NCBI GenBank assembly: GCA_963778025.1
Contig: CAVZTA010000009.1
Location: 186,001 to 250,000, forward strand
Direction: 5' to 3'
Source: CAVZTA01 sp963778025
GTDB lineage: Bacteria > Chloroflexota > Limnocylindria > Limnocylindrales > CSP1-4
DNA length: 64,000 nucleotides
The position numbers and the translations under genes are program-made. The notes beneath the pieces are model-generated. The model made no database searches. It had not been told where the DNA came from and saw only the letters and a list, made by a program, of their open reading frames with translations. Position 1 is the stretch's first letter, and every line of letters begins with the position of its first letter. Positions 36,470-44,538 of the stretch are shown here, piece after piece.

Positions 36470-39202
36470 TCAGCCGCCGCCATGGCCGCCTCCGCCGCCT
36501 CCACCACCGCCGCCATGGCCGCCGCCGGGCGGCTTGGGCGGCTTGGGCGGCTTCGGCGGCTTGGGCTTGGGCTTGGGCTGTTCACCGGGGCCGTGCTCCT
36601 TCGGCGGCTTCACCTCGGGCGCGGACGGCGGTCGCGGCCTGACGCACGCACCGGCGATGGGCCCGCCCCAGGACGACTTCCCCCAGAAGTATGCGGTCCG
36701 CGAGTCGAGCGGGCCCCCGACGCCGACACCCTGCCGTGCCCGGGACATCCAGCCCAGGACGTCGTCGTCCCACGCCCGCGGTCCGAGCTCCGCCTTGAGC
36801 GGGTCGACCTGCCAGGTGCCGCACGCCGCGCGATACAGGAGGCCGTTGGGGTCGACGCGGTGCGGACCACCCGGCTGCGTCCCGGCGATGAAGTACTCCG
36901 TGACGGTGTCCCGCGTCCAGGGGCCCGGTCGACCGCCGGTCCACGCGTCGATGCGCGCCGAGACGATCTTCGAGGGGCGCGTGAACCGCGCCACCGGCTC
37001 GCCCCGCGTCAGGTCGCGGACGAAGGCACGCCACAGCGGCGCAGCGGCGTCGAGCGAGGTCGCGGGATCCGAGGAGCGCGGCATCGAGTGGTCGCTGTTG
37101 CCCATCCAGATGCCCACCGCATAGCCCGGGTCGTTCGCGGCCTTGGGCTTGGGCAGGAAGCCGTACGTCGCGAGGTCCTTCGCGTCGTTCGCGGTGCCGG
37201 TCTTCACGGCCGCGGGGCGGTGGCTGCCGTGCGGCCCGTTGGACAGGGCGAGCTTGGCGGCCCAGATCGGGTTCTGCGACCGGTCGGTGTTGCCCTGGAG
37301 GATGTCCGACATGAGGAACGCGGTCTGCGGGGAGAGGGCTCGCTCGCCCTTCGTCTGCGGCGCCTTCCAGACGGTCCGGCCCTGCGCGTCCTGGATCTCC
37401 AGGATCATCCGCGGCGGCATCCGGACGCCGCCGTTGCCGAACACCCCGTACGCCGAGGTGAGATCGAGGGGCTTGACCTCGACGGTCCCGATCGCGCCCG
37501 CAAGGCCGGCCTGCAGGTACGACTCCGTGCCGCCCGGGAAGCGGATGCCCATCTTCTCGGCCTGCTTGGCGACCGCCTCGTTGCCCACCCGCTCGAGCGC
37601 CCGGATGGCCGGGATGTTGAGCGAGTACTGGAGCGCCTTGCGGACGAGGACGGGTCCGCGGTCCAGGCTGTCGGCGTCGCGCGGCGTCCAGCTCGACCCG
37701 AAGCGCGTGGTGATGTCGAGGAGCACGGAGCCCGGCGTCAGCTCCTTCCGCTCGAAGGCGGTGGCGTACACGATGGGCTTCCAGGCCGAACCCGGCTGAC
37801 GCGTGCCGTCGCCGGCGGCGTCGTACTTGGGCTCGAACTTCCGCGACGCCATCGCATCGCGGTAGTAGCCGGCGCTGCCGGCGTAGGCGCGCACGTCGCC
37901 GGTCCGGTAGTCGAGCGCGACGAGCGCCCCGTTGTGCAGATCCTTGCCCCGCAACGCCGAGAGCCAGCCGCGATCGCTCTGCGGGATGTCCAGCGACCGG
38001 AGCAGCCGCGCCGATGTCTTCGACGGCAGGTTCGGCGCGATGAGCGCGGCGCTCAGCCACTTCTCCGCGAGCCGCTGGGCCCGCCAGTCGAGCGTCGTGA
38101 TGACGCGATAGCCGCCGGTCTCGACGGCGTCGCGGCTGCCCAGGATGACGTCGAGCTGGCGCCGCACCTGGTACGTGAACTGCGCCGCCCGGAACTTCAG
38201 CGGTTGCTCACCGGCGAGGACGACGGGCTCGTCGAGGGCCTGCTGGAGGTCGGCGGGCGAGAGCTTCGTCCAGCGGGACGTGCTCAGGTTCTGGAGGATG
38301 TAGTCACGCCGCTGGACGGGCGGTGCCGTGGGCGGGACGACGAGCTTGCCGTCCTGCTCGACGGCGTACTGATACGGATCGAAGTTCGAGGGCGACTTCG
38401 GCAGCCCGGCGAGCAGCGCGGCCTGCGCCGGCGTCAGCTTCGTGAGGTCCGTGACGCCGAAGTAGATGCGCGCCGCGGCGGCGACGCCGTACGCATCGTG
38501 ACCGTAGAAGATCTCGTTGAGGTAGGCGGTGATGACCGCCTGCTTGCCCTCCTCGCCGGGGAACTGCTCGGTGAGGCGGAGCGACTGGATGATCTCCTTG
38601 GCCTTCCGCAGGTAGCGGTCGGCGCCCGGCGCGGTGTCCTCCTCGGGCAGGAGTCGCGCCCGGACGAGCTGCTGGGTGATCGTGGACGCGCCGCGATCGC
38701 TCTCGCCGGAGGCGTTCTCGGCGAGGGCCGACAGGATCGCGCTCGGATCGATGCCCTCGTTCGTCCAGAACGTGCGGTCCTCGGCGGTCGTCGCCGCATC
38801 CAGGACGAGCTTGGGGATCTCGGGATAGCTGACGACCCGTCGCTGCACGCGCTGGAAACGGCCCAGCTCGACCTTGCCACTGCGGTCGTAGACGATGGTC
38901 GGCTGTTCGAACGTCAGCTCGGCCAGCTGCGACGGGTCGGGCAGACCCTCCGACAGCGCACCGACCGCGGCGGCGGTGGTGAGGGCCGCGGCCCCCACGG
39001 CGCCGGCGACGGTCACCATGCCCGCGACCAGGACCACGGCGAGCACGATGATCAGGTTCGAGACCGCCGAGCGGCCACGCGGCCGGGCGCGGAGCGCGAA
39101 CGGATAGCCGGCGTTCCGCGAGGCGCTTCCCGTGCCACCGGCCCGCGCACGCGCGGTCGACGTGACGCGGGCCCGCTGCAGGGTCCGCAGGCTGCCGGAC
39201 AT
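36470..39202 (-). CDS. Class A penicillin-binding protein (transglycosylase/transpeptidase)
   Basis: About 910 aa. A basic cytoplasmic tail precedes one membrane anchor (about 46-78). The GT51 domain has AAEDRTFW-type motif TAEDRTFWTNEG, GASTITQQL and KAKEIIQSLRL. The transpeptidase domain carries SAWK (catalytic Ser), YSLN and KTGT. The final 75 residues are Pro/Lys repeats (KPKPKPPKPPKPPKPP) followed by Gly/His (GGGHGGGG), an unusual low-complexity tail exposed outside. It polymerises and cross-links peptidoglycan. I use the ATG at 39202. An upstream ATG at 39244 is possible. It is divergent from the SIMPL gene. Confidence 0.88.
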   Translation of the reverse strand: MSGSLRTLQRARVTSTARARAGGTGSASRNAGYPFALRARPRGRSAVSNLIIVLAVVLVAGMVTVAGAVGAAALTTAAAVGALSEGLPDPSQLAELTFEQPTIVYDRSGKVELGRFQRVQRRVVSYPEIPKLVLDAATTAEDRTFWTNEGIDPSAILSALAENASGESDRGASTITQQLVRARLLPEEDTAPGADRYLRKAKEIIQSLRLTEQFPGEEGKQAVITAYLNEIFYGHDAYGVAAAARIYFGVTDLTKLTPAQAALLAGLPKSPSNFDPYQYAVEQDGKLVVPPTAPPVQRRDYILQNLSTSRWTKLSPADLQQALDEPVVLAGEQPLKFRAAQFTYQVRRQLDVILGSRDAVETGGYRVITTLDWRAQRLAEKWLSAALIAPNLPSKTSARLLRSLDIPQSDRGWLSALRGKDLHNGALVALDYRTGDVRAYAGSAGYYRDAMASRKFEPKYDAAGDGTRQPGSAWKPIVYATAFERKELTPGSVLLDITTRFGSSWTPRDADSLDRGPVLVRKALQYSLNIPAIRALERVGNEAVAKQAEKMGIRFPGGTESYLQAGLAGAIGTVEVKPLDLTSAYGVFGNGGVRMPPRMILEIQDAQGRTVWKAPQTKGERALSPQTAFLMSDILQGNTDRSQNPIWAAKLALSNGPHGSHRPAAVKTGTANDAKDLATYGFLPKPKAANDPGYAVGIWMGNSDHSMPRSSDPATSLDAAAPLWRAFVRDLTRGEPVARFTRPSKIVSARIDAWTGGRPGPWTRDTVTEYFIAGTQPGGPHRVDPNGLLYRAACGTWQVDPLKAELGPRAWDDDVLGWMSRARQGVGVGGPLDSRTAYFWGKSSWGGPIAGACVRPRPPSAPEVKPPKEHGPGEQPKPKPKPPKPPKPPKPPGGGHGGGGGGGGGGHGGG

Positions 39203-39364
39203 GGGTCGACGTCGATCGGGGGGTCGCACGCATGAAGCCTGCACCGGATCGCGTCATCGTCCGGTGGTGCAGGCGGCCGGGGCCCTTGCAGCCCTCTTGC
39301 GCCCGGTCGAGCGTGGCGCGTGGACGCACCACGCGGCTGCGGTGCCGTGCGCCGGCGCGCACGC

Positions 39365-39370
39365 TAGGCT
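39365..39370 (+). promoter_or_regulatory. -10-like hexamer, probable leaderless start of the SIMPL gene
   Basis: TAGGCT ends 6 nt before the GTG at 39377, and no Shine-Dalgarno sequence fits in between. Transcription from this -10 would begin at or next to the start codon. Confidence 0.55.
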
Positions 39371-39376
39371 GCCCGG

Positions 39377-40039
39377 GTGAGCGACCAGCGACCTTCCACC
39401 GACGCGCCGCGGATCGCCGTCCGTGGCGTGGGACGCGTCCGGCGTGCTCCGGACATCGCCGACCTGACGCTCGTCGTCGAGGTGATCCGCCCGACCGCGA
39501 CCGAGGCCCGCGACGGTGCCGCGCGGATCGCGCGGCAGGTCACCGAGGCGTTGCGCACCGCGGGGGTCGTCGACGAGGATCTGCGGACAGCGGGCATCGA
39601 CATCCAGCCGGCATGGGAATCCGACGCCCAGGGTCGCTCGCGGCGGAGCGGCTTCACGGTGCTCCACCGCGTCGCGGCGCGGGTCCGCGATGTCGAGGCG
39701 GTCGGCCGGACGCTGGATGCCGCGCTCGACGCGGGCGCGACGGGAGTCGACCTCGTCCAGCTCGGGATCGCCGATCCGCGAGATGCCGAGACCGAGGCGC
39801 GCCGTCTGGCCGTGGCCGACGCGCAGGCGCGAGCTGCGACGATCGCGGAGGCCGCCGGCGCGGTGCTGGGGCCGATCCTCGCGATCGCCGAGGGCGTGGC
39901 CCTGGCCCCACCGGAGCCGAAGCGAGGCGGCCGGGCGATGGCGTTCGCGATGGCCGCCGACGCCGGCACGCCGGTCGAGGCGGGCAGCCTCGAGGTCAGC
40001 GTCGCGATCGAGGCGGCCTGGGAGCTGATCCCCGGCTGA
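39377..40039 (+). CDS. SIMPL-domain (DUF541) protein
   Basis: A 220-aa protein matching the SIMPL/DUF541 family: RIAVRGVGRVRRAPDIADLTLVV at the start, then ATEARDGAARIARQVTEAL, the strand block GFTVLHRVAARVRD and the C-terminal half DARAR-type helix ADAQARAATIAEAAGAVLG. The family includes periplasmic or cytoplasmic proteins linked to stress and virulence. No signal peptide is present here, so it is probably cytoplasmic. The start follows a -10-like TAGGCT by 6 nt. Confidence 0.8.
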   Translation: MSDQRPSTDAPRIAVRGVGRVRRAPDIADLTLVVEVIRPTATEARDGAARIARQVTEALRTAGVVDEDLRTAGIDIQPAWESDAQGRSRRSGFTVLHRVAARVRDVEAVGRTLDAALDAGATGVDLVQLGIADPRDAETEARRLAVADAQARAATIAEAAGAVLGPILAIAEGVALAPPEPKRGGRAMAFAMAADAGTPVEAGSLEVSVAIEAAWELIPG

Positions 40040-40090
40040 GCCTCAGCGCACCGGACCGCTGGCGCGCCGACCCCTGCCGGCGCCCGCGGG

Positions 40091-41365
40091 TCAGTCGCCG
40101 GGCGCGAGCCGCAGGATCTCGCCGGAGCCCAGGTCGGCGAGATAGACCTCGCCCGCCTCGTCCTCGCCGAACGAGCCCACCGTGCGGCCCGTCTCGTTGA
40201 CGACCGCCGGCGTGCCCGGATCGGCGGCATCGATGGCCCACATCGTCCCCGAGCAGTAGTCCGCGTAGACGTAGATGCCGGTGAGCGATGGATGGGCCGT
40301 CCCGCGATACACGTAGCCGCCGATGACGGTGCACCCGAAGTCGTGCGTGTACTCCGCGACCGGCATCGTCTTGCCCTGCGTGTCGCAGCCGTCCCGGGGC
40401 TTGAAGCACTCGGTCCCCTCGAGCGTGCTCCACCCGAAGTCGAGGCCCAGCTGCCCGTTCCGCGCGACGTCGATCTCCTCGATGGCGCCCTGCCCGACGT
40501 CGCCGATCCACAGGTCGCCCGTCGCGCGGTCGATCGACAGCCGCCACGGGTTGCGCATGCCCAGGTGAGCGATCTCGGGGCGGTTCGGTCCGTCCACGAA
40601 CGGATTGTCGTCAGGGATGGCGTACGCCTTGGCGCCGCCCGCGTCGACGTCCAGGCGCAGGATCTTGCCCAGCAGCTCCTGGCCGTTCTCGGCGCGATCC
40701 TCGGGGTCACCGCCGGAGCCGCCGTCGCCCATGCCGACGAGCAGCTTGCCGGTGGCGTCGAACGCGAGCGCTCCACCGTTGTGGTTCGCATAGGGCTGCT
40801 TGATCGTGATGATCTGCCGCTCGGTGGCGGGGTCGAGGGCGTCGGCGTCGAGCCCCGGCTCGAACGAGGCGACGACCGTGTTGCCGTCGACGTTCGTGTA
40901 GTCCACGAAGACCCGTGGGTCGTCCGGGAAGCCCGGGTGGAAGGCGAGGCCCAGCAGGCCGCGTTCACCACCCGACGAGATCTCGTCGCTGATGTCGAGG
41001 AACGGCGACGGCGCCTTCTGGCCGTCCTTCACGGCCCACACCCTGCCGCCCTGCTCGACGACGAACAGGCGGCCGCTGCCGTCACCCGCGTTGGTGACGA
41101 AGAGTGGCCGGTCGAAGCCCTTCGCCACGGGCTCCAGGACGATGCTCAAGCCGGTCAGATCGTTCGACGCGGGCGTCGCCGACGCGCTGGCGATGGGCGA
41201 CCCCTCGGACGCGCTCGCCGAGGGCGTGGCGGCGGGCGAGGCGCTCGCCGGCGGCGAAACGCTCGGCCCCACCGATGCGCTGGGCGTGGGGCCTCCGCTC
41301 GTGCCGCACGCGGCGACGAGCGCGACGATGGCGAGGGCGATGGAGGCGGCGGGTCGACGTGACAT
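40091..41365 (-). CDS. PQQ-dependent sugar dehydrogenase-like lipoprotein
   Basis: A 424-aa lipoprotein with a six-bladed beta-propeller of the soluble glucose/aldose sugar dehydrogenase family. The signal peptide has lipobox LVAACG, followed by a Ser/Ala/Pro linker (about 25-65). The propeller shows RPLFVTNAGDGSGRLFVVEQ, GERGLLGLAFHPGFP, NHNGGALAFDATGKLLVGMGDGGSGGDP and GMRNPWRLSID. Such enzymes oxidise aldoses outside the membrane using PQQ, though many members bind none. I chose the ATG at 41365, 7 nt after a minus-strand TACGCT hexamer. A paralogue lies at 45728-46975. Confidence 0.85.
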   Translation of the reverse strand: MSRRPAASIALAIVALVAACGTSGGPTPSASVGPSVSPPASASPAATPSASASEGSPIASASATPASNDLTGLSIVLEPVAKGFDRPLFVTNAGDGSGRLFVVEQGGRVWAVKDGQKAPSPFLDISDEISSGGERGLLGLAFHPGFPDDPRVFVDYTNVDGNTVVASFEPGLDADALDPATERQIITIKQPYANHNGGALAFDATGKLLVGMGDGGSGGDPEDRAENGQELLGKILRLDVDAGGAKAYAIPDDNPFVDGPNRPEIAHLGMRNPWRLSIDRATGDLWIGDVGQGAIEEIDVARNGQLGLDFGWSTLEGTECFKPRDGCDTQGKTMPVAEYTHDFGCTVIGGYVYRGTAHPSLTGIYVYADYCSGTMWAIDAADPGTPAVVNETGRTVGSFGEDEAGEVYLADLGSGEILRLAPGD

Positions 41366-41372
41366 CGACCGG

Positions 41373-41378
41373 AGCGTA
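41373..41378 (-). promoter_or_regulatory. -10-like hexamer, probable leaderless start of the sugar dehydrogenase
   Basis: TACGCT on the minus strand ends 7 nt before the ATG at 41365. No ribosome binding site lies between, which also supports this start over the longer frame to 41437. Confidence 0.5.
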
Positions 41379-41518
41379 CCCGGAGAAGCCCGCCACGCCT
41401 CCGGGGCGCCCGGACGGCGCCGATCGAGCTCTGGCATCGTCCTTCATACCCCGCCCGCGACCGGTCCGTTCCCGCCACTGCCGCGTGTCCGCCCGCCTGT
41501 CCCCGAAGGAGCTTGCGC

Positions 41519-41839
41519 ATGGACCTCTTCCCGCTCGCCGACCTCGTCGCCCTCGAGGGCGGCCCGTACCGGGAGTTCCTGCGCGTGCCGGACCTGTCCG
41601 TCGGGTTGTACCTCCTCGCCGCCGGCGCCATCGACGGCCAGTCCCCGCACACCGAGGACGAGGTCTACGTCGTGATGGCCGGTCGCGGCCGGTTCACCGC
41701 GGGCGATGACACTCGGGACATCGGCCCGGGCGACACGATCTACGTGGCCGCGGCGGTCCCGCATCGGTTCCACGACATCACGGACGAGCTCCAGCTCATC
41801 GTGGTCTTCGCACCGCCCGAGGATTCGCGGAAGGGCTGA
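41519..41839 (+). CDS. Small cupin protein
   Basis: A 106-aa single cupin barrel. SPHTEDEVYVVMAGRGRFTAGDDTRDIGPGD contains the His and Glu ligands of motif 1, and AAVPHRFHDI carries the His of motif 2. A metal-binding site is therefore likely. The ATG at 41519 has GAAGGAG 8 nt upstream, better supported than the TTG at 41513. The function could be sugar or small-molecule binding; no partner is obvious. It is tail-to-tail with the DUF72 gene, 3 nt apart. Confidence 0.8.
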   Translation: MDLFPLADLVALEGGPYREFLRVPDLSVGLYLLAAGAIDGQSPHTEDEVYVVMAGRGRFTAGDDTRDIGPGDTIYVAAAVPHRFHDITDELQLIVVFAPPEDSRKG

Positions 41840-41842
41840 GCG

Positions 41843-42628
41843 TCAGCGGCCCACGAGCGCCGATACGCGAGCGGGGAATCCCTCGGCCCGCAGCGCGGAC
41901 GTCCCGTCCGCGTCATGCCGGAACACGACGTACGCGTCCAGCCCATCGGTGACGAACGGCGCGACGCGCGCCGCCCAGGCGTCCAGCTCCGCGTCCTCGT
42001 ACGCGGAGCGGCGGAGCCGCAGGTACAGGAACGGCCCCGTCCGGCGGATCGTCGGCGGCTCCTCGAGGTCGTCGAGGTCGGTCGCGCAGAGCACGGCGCC
42101 CGCGTCGCGGAGCGCGGCGAACGTCTCGTCCACGTGCCACGACGGGTGCTGCGCCTCGACCACCAGCGGGATCGATGGCGGCCACGCCCGGAGCAGGCCG
42201 CTCAGCCGGTCGTCATCGCGGACGGTCCGCTCGTCGAGCCGGAACAGCACGCCGCCGAGCTTCGACCCGAATCCCGGCAGCGGCTCCGTGAGCCAGGCGA
42301 TGGCGTCGACCGGATCGGCGAACAGTGCCCGGAACGTCGCGCCACGCTGGCCCTTGACGATGAACCGGAAGCCATCCGGGACCGCGGCGATCCACGTCGC
42401 GATCCGCTCGGGCTTCGGGCGCGCGTAGAACGTGTTGTTGAGCTCGCACGCCCCGAGCCGGGTGGCGTAGTGGCGAAGGAAGCCGTCGCCGCGAAGGCCC
42501 GCCGGATAGAACCGCGGCGCCCAGTCGGGATAGGCGAACCCGCTGGTGCCGGCGAAGACGCGCCCGGGCGCGACGCGGCCGGGCGTCGTATCGCCGGGGC
42601 TCAGGCCTCGCCCGTCCCCGGCAGGCAC
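41843..42628 (-). CDS. DUF72-family TIM-barrel protein
   Basis: A 261-aa protein with the hallmarks of DUF72 (YecE family): FAGTSGFAYPDWAPRFYP at the N-terminus, ELNNTFYARPKPE, FRFIVKGQRGATF, LVVEAQHPSWHVDE and YVVFRHDADG-like C-terminus. The biochemical role is unknown. Structures show a UDG-like TIM barrel. The GTG at 42628 overlaps the end of the MarR gene by 28 nt, so the two leftward genes are probably one transcript. Confidence 0.8.
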   Translation of the reverse strand: MPAGDGRGLSPGDTTPGRVAPGRVFAGTSGFAYPDWAPRFYPAGLRGDGFLRHYATRLGACELNNTFYARPKPERIATWIAAVPDGFRFIVKGQRGATFRALFADPVDAIAWLTEPLPGFGSKLGGVLFRLDERTVRDDDRLSGLLRAWPPSIPLVVEAQHPSWHVDETFAALRDAGAVLCATDLDDLEEPPTIRRTGPFLYLRLRRSAYEDAELDAWAARVAPFVTDGLDAYVVFRHDADGTSALRAEGFPARVSALVGR

Positions 42629-43152
42629 TCGGCCGATGGCCCGACGGCGTCCTGCACCCGGCCGAGGCCTCGCTCGATCGCCTCGCGGTCGGCGGCGGAC
42701 AGCGGATCCAGGAAGTAGCGCTGGACGCCCGAGAGGTGCGTGCGCGAGGCCGCGCGCATCCGGTCGAGCCCGCTGGCGGTCAGGACCGCCTCGGCGCCAC
42801 GTGCATCGGTGGAGCAGGCGACGCGCTCGACGGCGCCCTCGGCCACGAGCCGGTCGATGAGCCGGGTGACGCCGCTGCGCGACAGGAGCACACGCTGCGC
42901 GATGAGGTTCATCCGAAGGCGGCGGCCGGGCGATGTCGCGATCTGGAGCAGGGCGTCGTACTCGGCGAGCGACAGCCCGTGCTGCGCCTGGAGCTCATCG
43001 TCGAGCCGGCGCGTGATGCGCGCGTGCGCATGCAGGAACGCGCGCCACGGGCCCAGCTCCGCCTGATCCGGGTGGCTGCGACCCGACCGCGCCGGATGTG
43101 CGGATGTCGCCGTGCGGGCGGCAGCCTCGGACGTGGGCGGCTCGGGCGTCAT
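42601..43152 (-). CDS. MarR-family transcriptional regulator
   Basis: A 183-aa winged-helix regulator. The core is ARITRRLDDELQAQHGLSLAEYDALLQIA, then the recognition region MNLIAQRVLLSRSGVTRLIDRLVAEGAVER and the wing ACSTDARGAEAVLTASG. The N-terminal 35 residues are a variable Ala/Ser-rich extension. The ATG at 43152 lies 6 nt after a -10-like TACGCT, indicating leaderless translation. A perfect palindrome at 43177-43196 covers its -35, so autorepression is likely. The divergent aminotransferase gene is a probable second target. Confidence 0.9.
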   Translation of the reverse strand: MTPEPPTSEAAARTATSAHPARSGRSHPDQAELGPWRAFLHAHARITRRLDDELQAQHGLSLAEYDALLQIATSPGRRLRMNLIAQRVLLSRSGVTRLIDRLVAEGAVERVACSTDARGAEAVLTASGLDRMRAASRTHLSGVQRYFLDPLSAADREAIERGLGRVQDAVGPSAECLPGTGEA

Positions 43153-43158
43153 GCCCAC

Positions 43159-43187
43159 AGCGTAGCCGCCACGGGTATCGTTGACAA
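43159..43187 (-). promoter_or_regulatory. marR promoter with optimal spacing
   Basis: On the minus strand TTGTCA (43187-43182) and TACGCT (43164-43159) are separated by exactly 17 nt. Transcription would start at about the ATG at 43152. The -35 lies inside the palindrome. Confidence 0.6.
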
Positions 43188-43196
43188 GTCAACGAT
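43177..43196. promoter_or_regulatory. Perfect 20-bp palindrome, probable MarR operator
   Basis: ATCGTTGAC and GTCAACGAT form two 9-bp arms with a 2-nt AA spacer. The site overlaps the -35 region of the MarR gene and lies about 35 nt before the -10-like element of the divergent gene. Size and symmetry fit a dimeric winged-helix repressor. Confidence 0.7.
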
Positions 43197-43229
43197 CTTC
43201 AGACCGCTCGCCGCGGGCTGCCGCGCCGC

Positions 43230-43235
43230 TAGCAT
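43230..43235 (+). promoter_or_regulatory. -10-like hexamer before the class V aminotransferase gene
   Basis: TAGCAT ends 6 nt before the ATG at 43242, suggesting a leaderless transcript. No -35 matches at the usual distance. Confidence 0.45.
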
Positions 43236-43241
43236 GCGCGG

Positions 43242-44513
43242 ATGAGCTTCGACGTCGCGGCGCTGCGCGCCCGGTTCCCCGCCCTCGCCATCGAGCAGGA
43301 TGGCCGTCCCGTGGCGCTGTTCGACGGACCGGGTGGCACCCAGGTCCCCGACACGGTGATCGAGGCGGTGACCCGCTACTACCGCGAGTCGAACGCGAAC
43401 CACGGCGGGACGTTCCTCACCTCGCGACGCAGCGACGAGTGGGTCGAGGAGAGCCGTGCCGCGCTGGCGGACCTGCTCCATGCGGCCGATCCCTCGGAGA
43501 TCAAGTTCGGCGCCAACATGACCTCGCTGACGATGCATGTCGCCCGCTCGATCGGCGCGACGATGCGCGAGGGCGACGAGCTCGTGGTCACGAAGCTCGA
43601 CCATGAGGCGAACGTCGGGCCGTGGCGCGCCATCGCGCGCGACCGCGGGCTCGTCGTCCGCGAGGTCGACGTCCGCACGGACGACGTGACGCTCGACATC
43701 GAGGCGTTCGACGCCGCGCTCCATGGCCGGCCCAAGCTCGTCGCGTTCGGCTGGGCCTCGAACGCCGTCGGCTCGATCAACCCCGTCGGCGAGCTCGTCC
43801 GGCGAGCACACGAAGCCGGCGCCTGGACGTACGTCGATGCCGTCCACGCCGCGCCGCACGTCCCCATCGACGTCGAGGCGATCGGCACGGACTTCCTCGC
43901 GTGCTCGACCTACAAGTTCTTCGGCCCGCACGCGGGCGTGCTCTACGGGCGCGCCGAGATCCTGGACCGCCTCCCGAGCTACAAGATCGTGCCGGCCACG
44001 GACCGGTTCGAGACCGGCACCGCGAACATGGAGGGGATCGTCGGCGCGGGCGCCGCGGTCGCGTACATCGCGGAGGTGGGCGAGCGGTACGGGTCCGCGT
44101 TCGAGCCGCAGTTCCCGGGCATGACCGGGCGGCGGCTCGCGGTGCACACGGGCATGGCGGCGATCCGGGCGTACGAGCTCGAGCTGTTCGGCCGGCTGGT
44201 CGACGGGCTGGCGGGGATCCCGGGGGTGCGGCTGTGGGGCATCGCCGATCGCGCGCGGTTCGAGGAGCGCACGCCGACGGCCGCCCTGACGATCGAGGGC
44301 GTCACGGCCGAACGGGCATCGACGCTCCTCGGGGATCGCGGGATCGCGACGTGGTGGGGCGACTTCTACGCGACGGGCCTCATCGAGCGGCTGGGGCTCC
44401 AGCCGGAGGGCGTCCTGCGCATCGGGCTGACGCACTACAACACCGCCGAGGAGATCGACCGGCTCCTGACCGAGCTCGCGGACATCGCGAGCGGGGTCGC
44501 GACCGCGGCATGA
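43242..44513 (+). CDS. Class V aminotransferase, cysteine desulfurase-like but lacking the catalytic Cys
   Basis: A 423-aa PLP enzyme of fold type I. The first 30 residues contain FDGPGGTQVP. The PLP site is visible as VDAVHAAPH (Asp for the pyridine nitrogen, His ring stacking) and STYKFFGPHAG with the Schiff-base Lys. SufS-like proteins carry a sulfur-accepting Cys in a late RxGxxC motif; here that region reads ATWWGDFYATG with no Cys. Desulfurase activity is therefore unlikely, and a lyase, epimerase or transaminase role is preferred. It is followed 25 nt later by a flavin oxidase, perhaps acting on the same amine. Confidence 0.8.
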   Translation: MSFDVAALRARFPALAIEQDGRPVALFDGPGGTQVPDTVIEAVTRYYRESNANHGGTFLTSRRSDEWVEESRAALADLLHAADPSEIKFGANMTSLTMHVARSIGATMREGDELVVTKLDHEANVGPWRAIARDRGLVVREVDVRTDDVTLDIEAFDAALHGRPKLVAFGWASNAVGSINPVGELVRRAHEAGAWTYVDAVHAAPHVPIDVEAIGTDFLACSTYKFFGPHAGVLYGRAEILDRLPSYKIVPATDRFETGTANMEGIVGAGAAVAYIAEVGERYGSAFEPQFPGMTGRRLAVHTGMAAIRAYELELFGRLVDGLAGIPGVRLWGIADRARFEERTPTAALTIEGVTAERASTLLGDRGIATWWGDFYATGLIERLGLQPEGVLRIGLTHYNTAEEIDRLLTELADIASGVATAA

Positions 44514-44538
44514 CGTCCATCGCGCCCGCCGCCTAGAG

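Noticed and set aside
35834..39235. Rightward open frame of about 1,133 codons opposite the PBP and AI-2E genes
   Set aside because: Antisense shadow of two genes with clear motifs; no start signal and no family pattern.
43242..44513. Cysteine desulfurase (SufS)
   Set aside because: The required cysteine is missing and no suf or isc genes are nearby.
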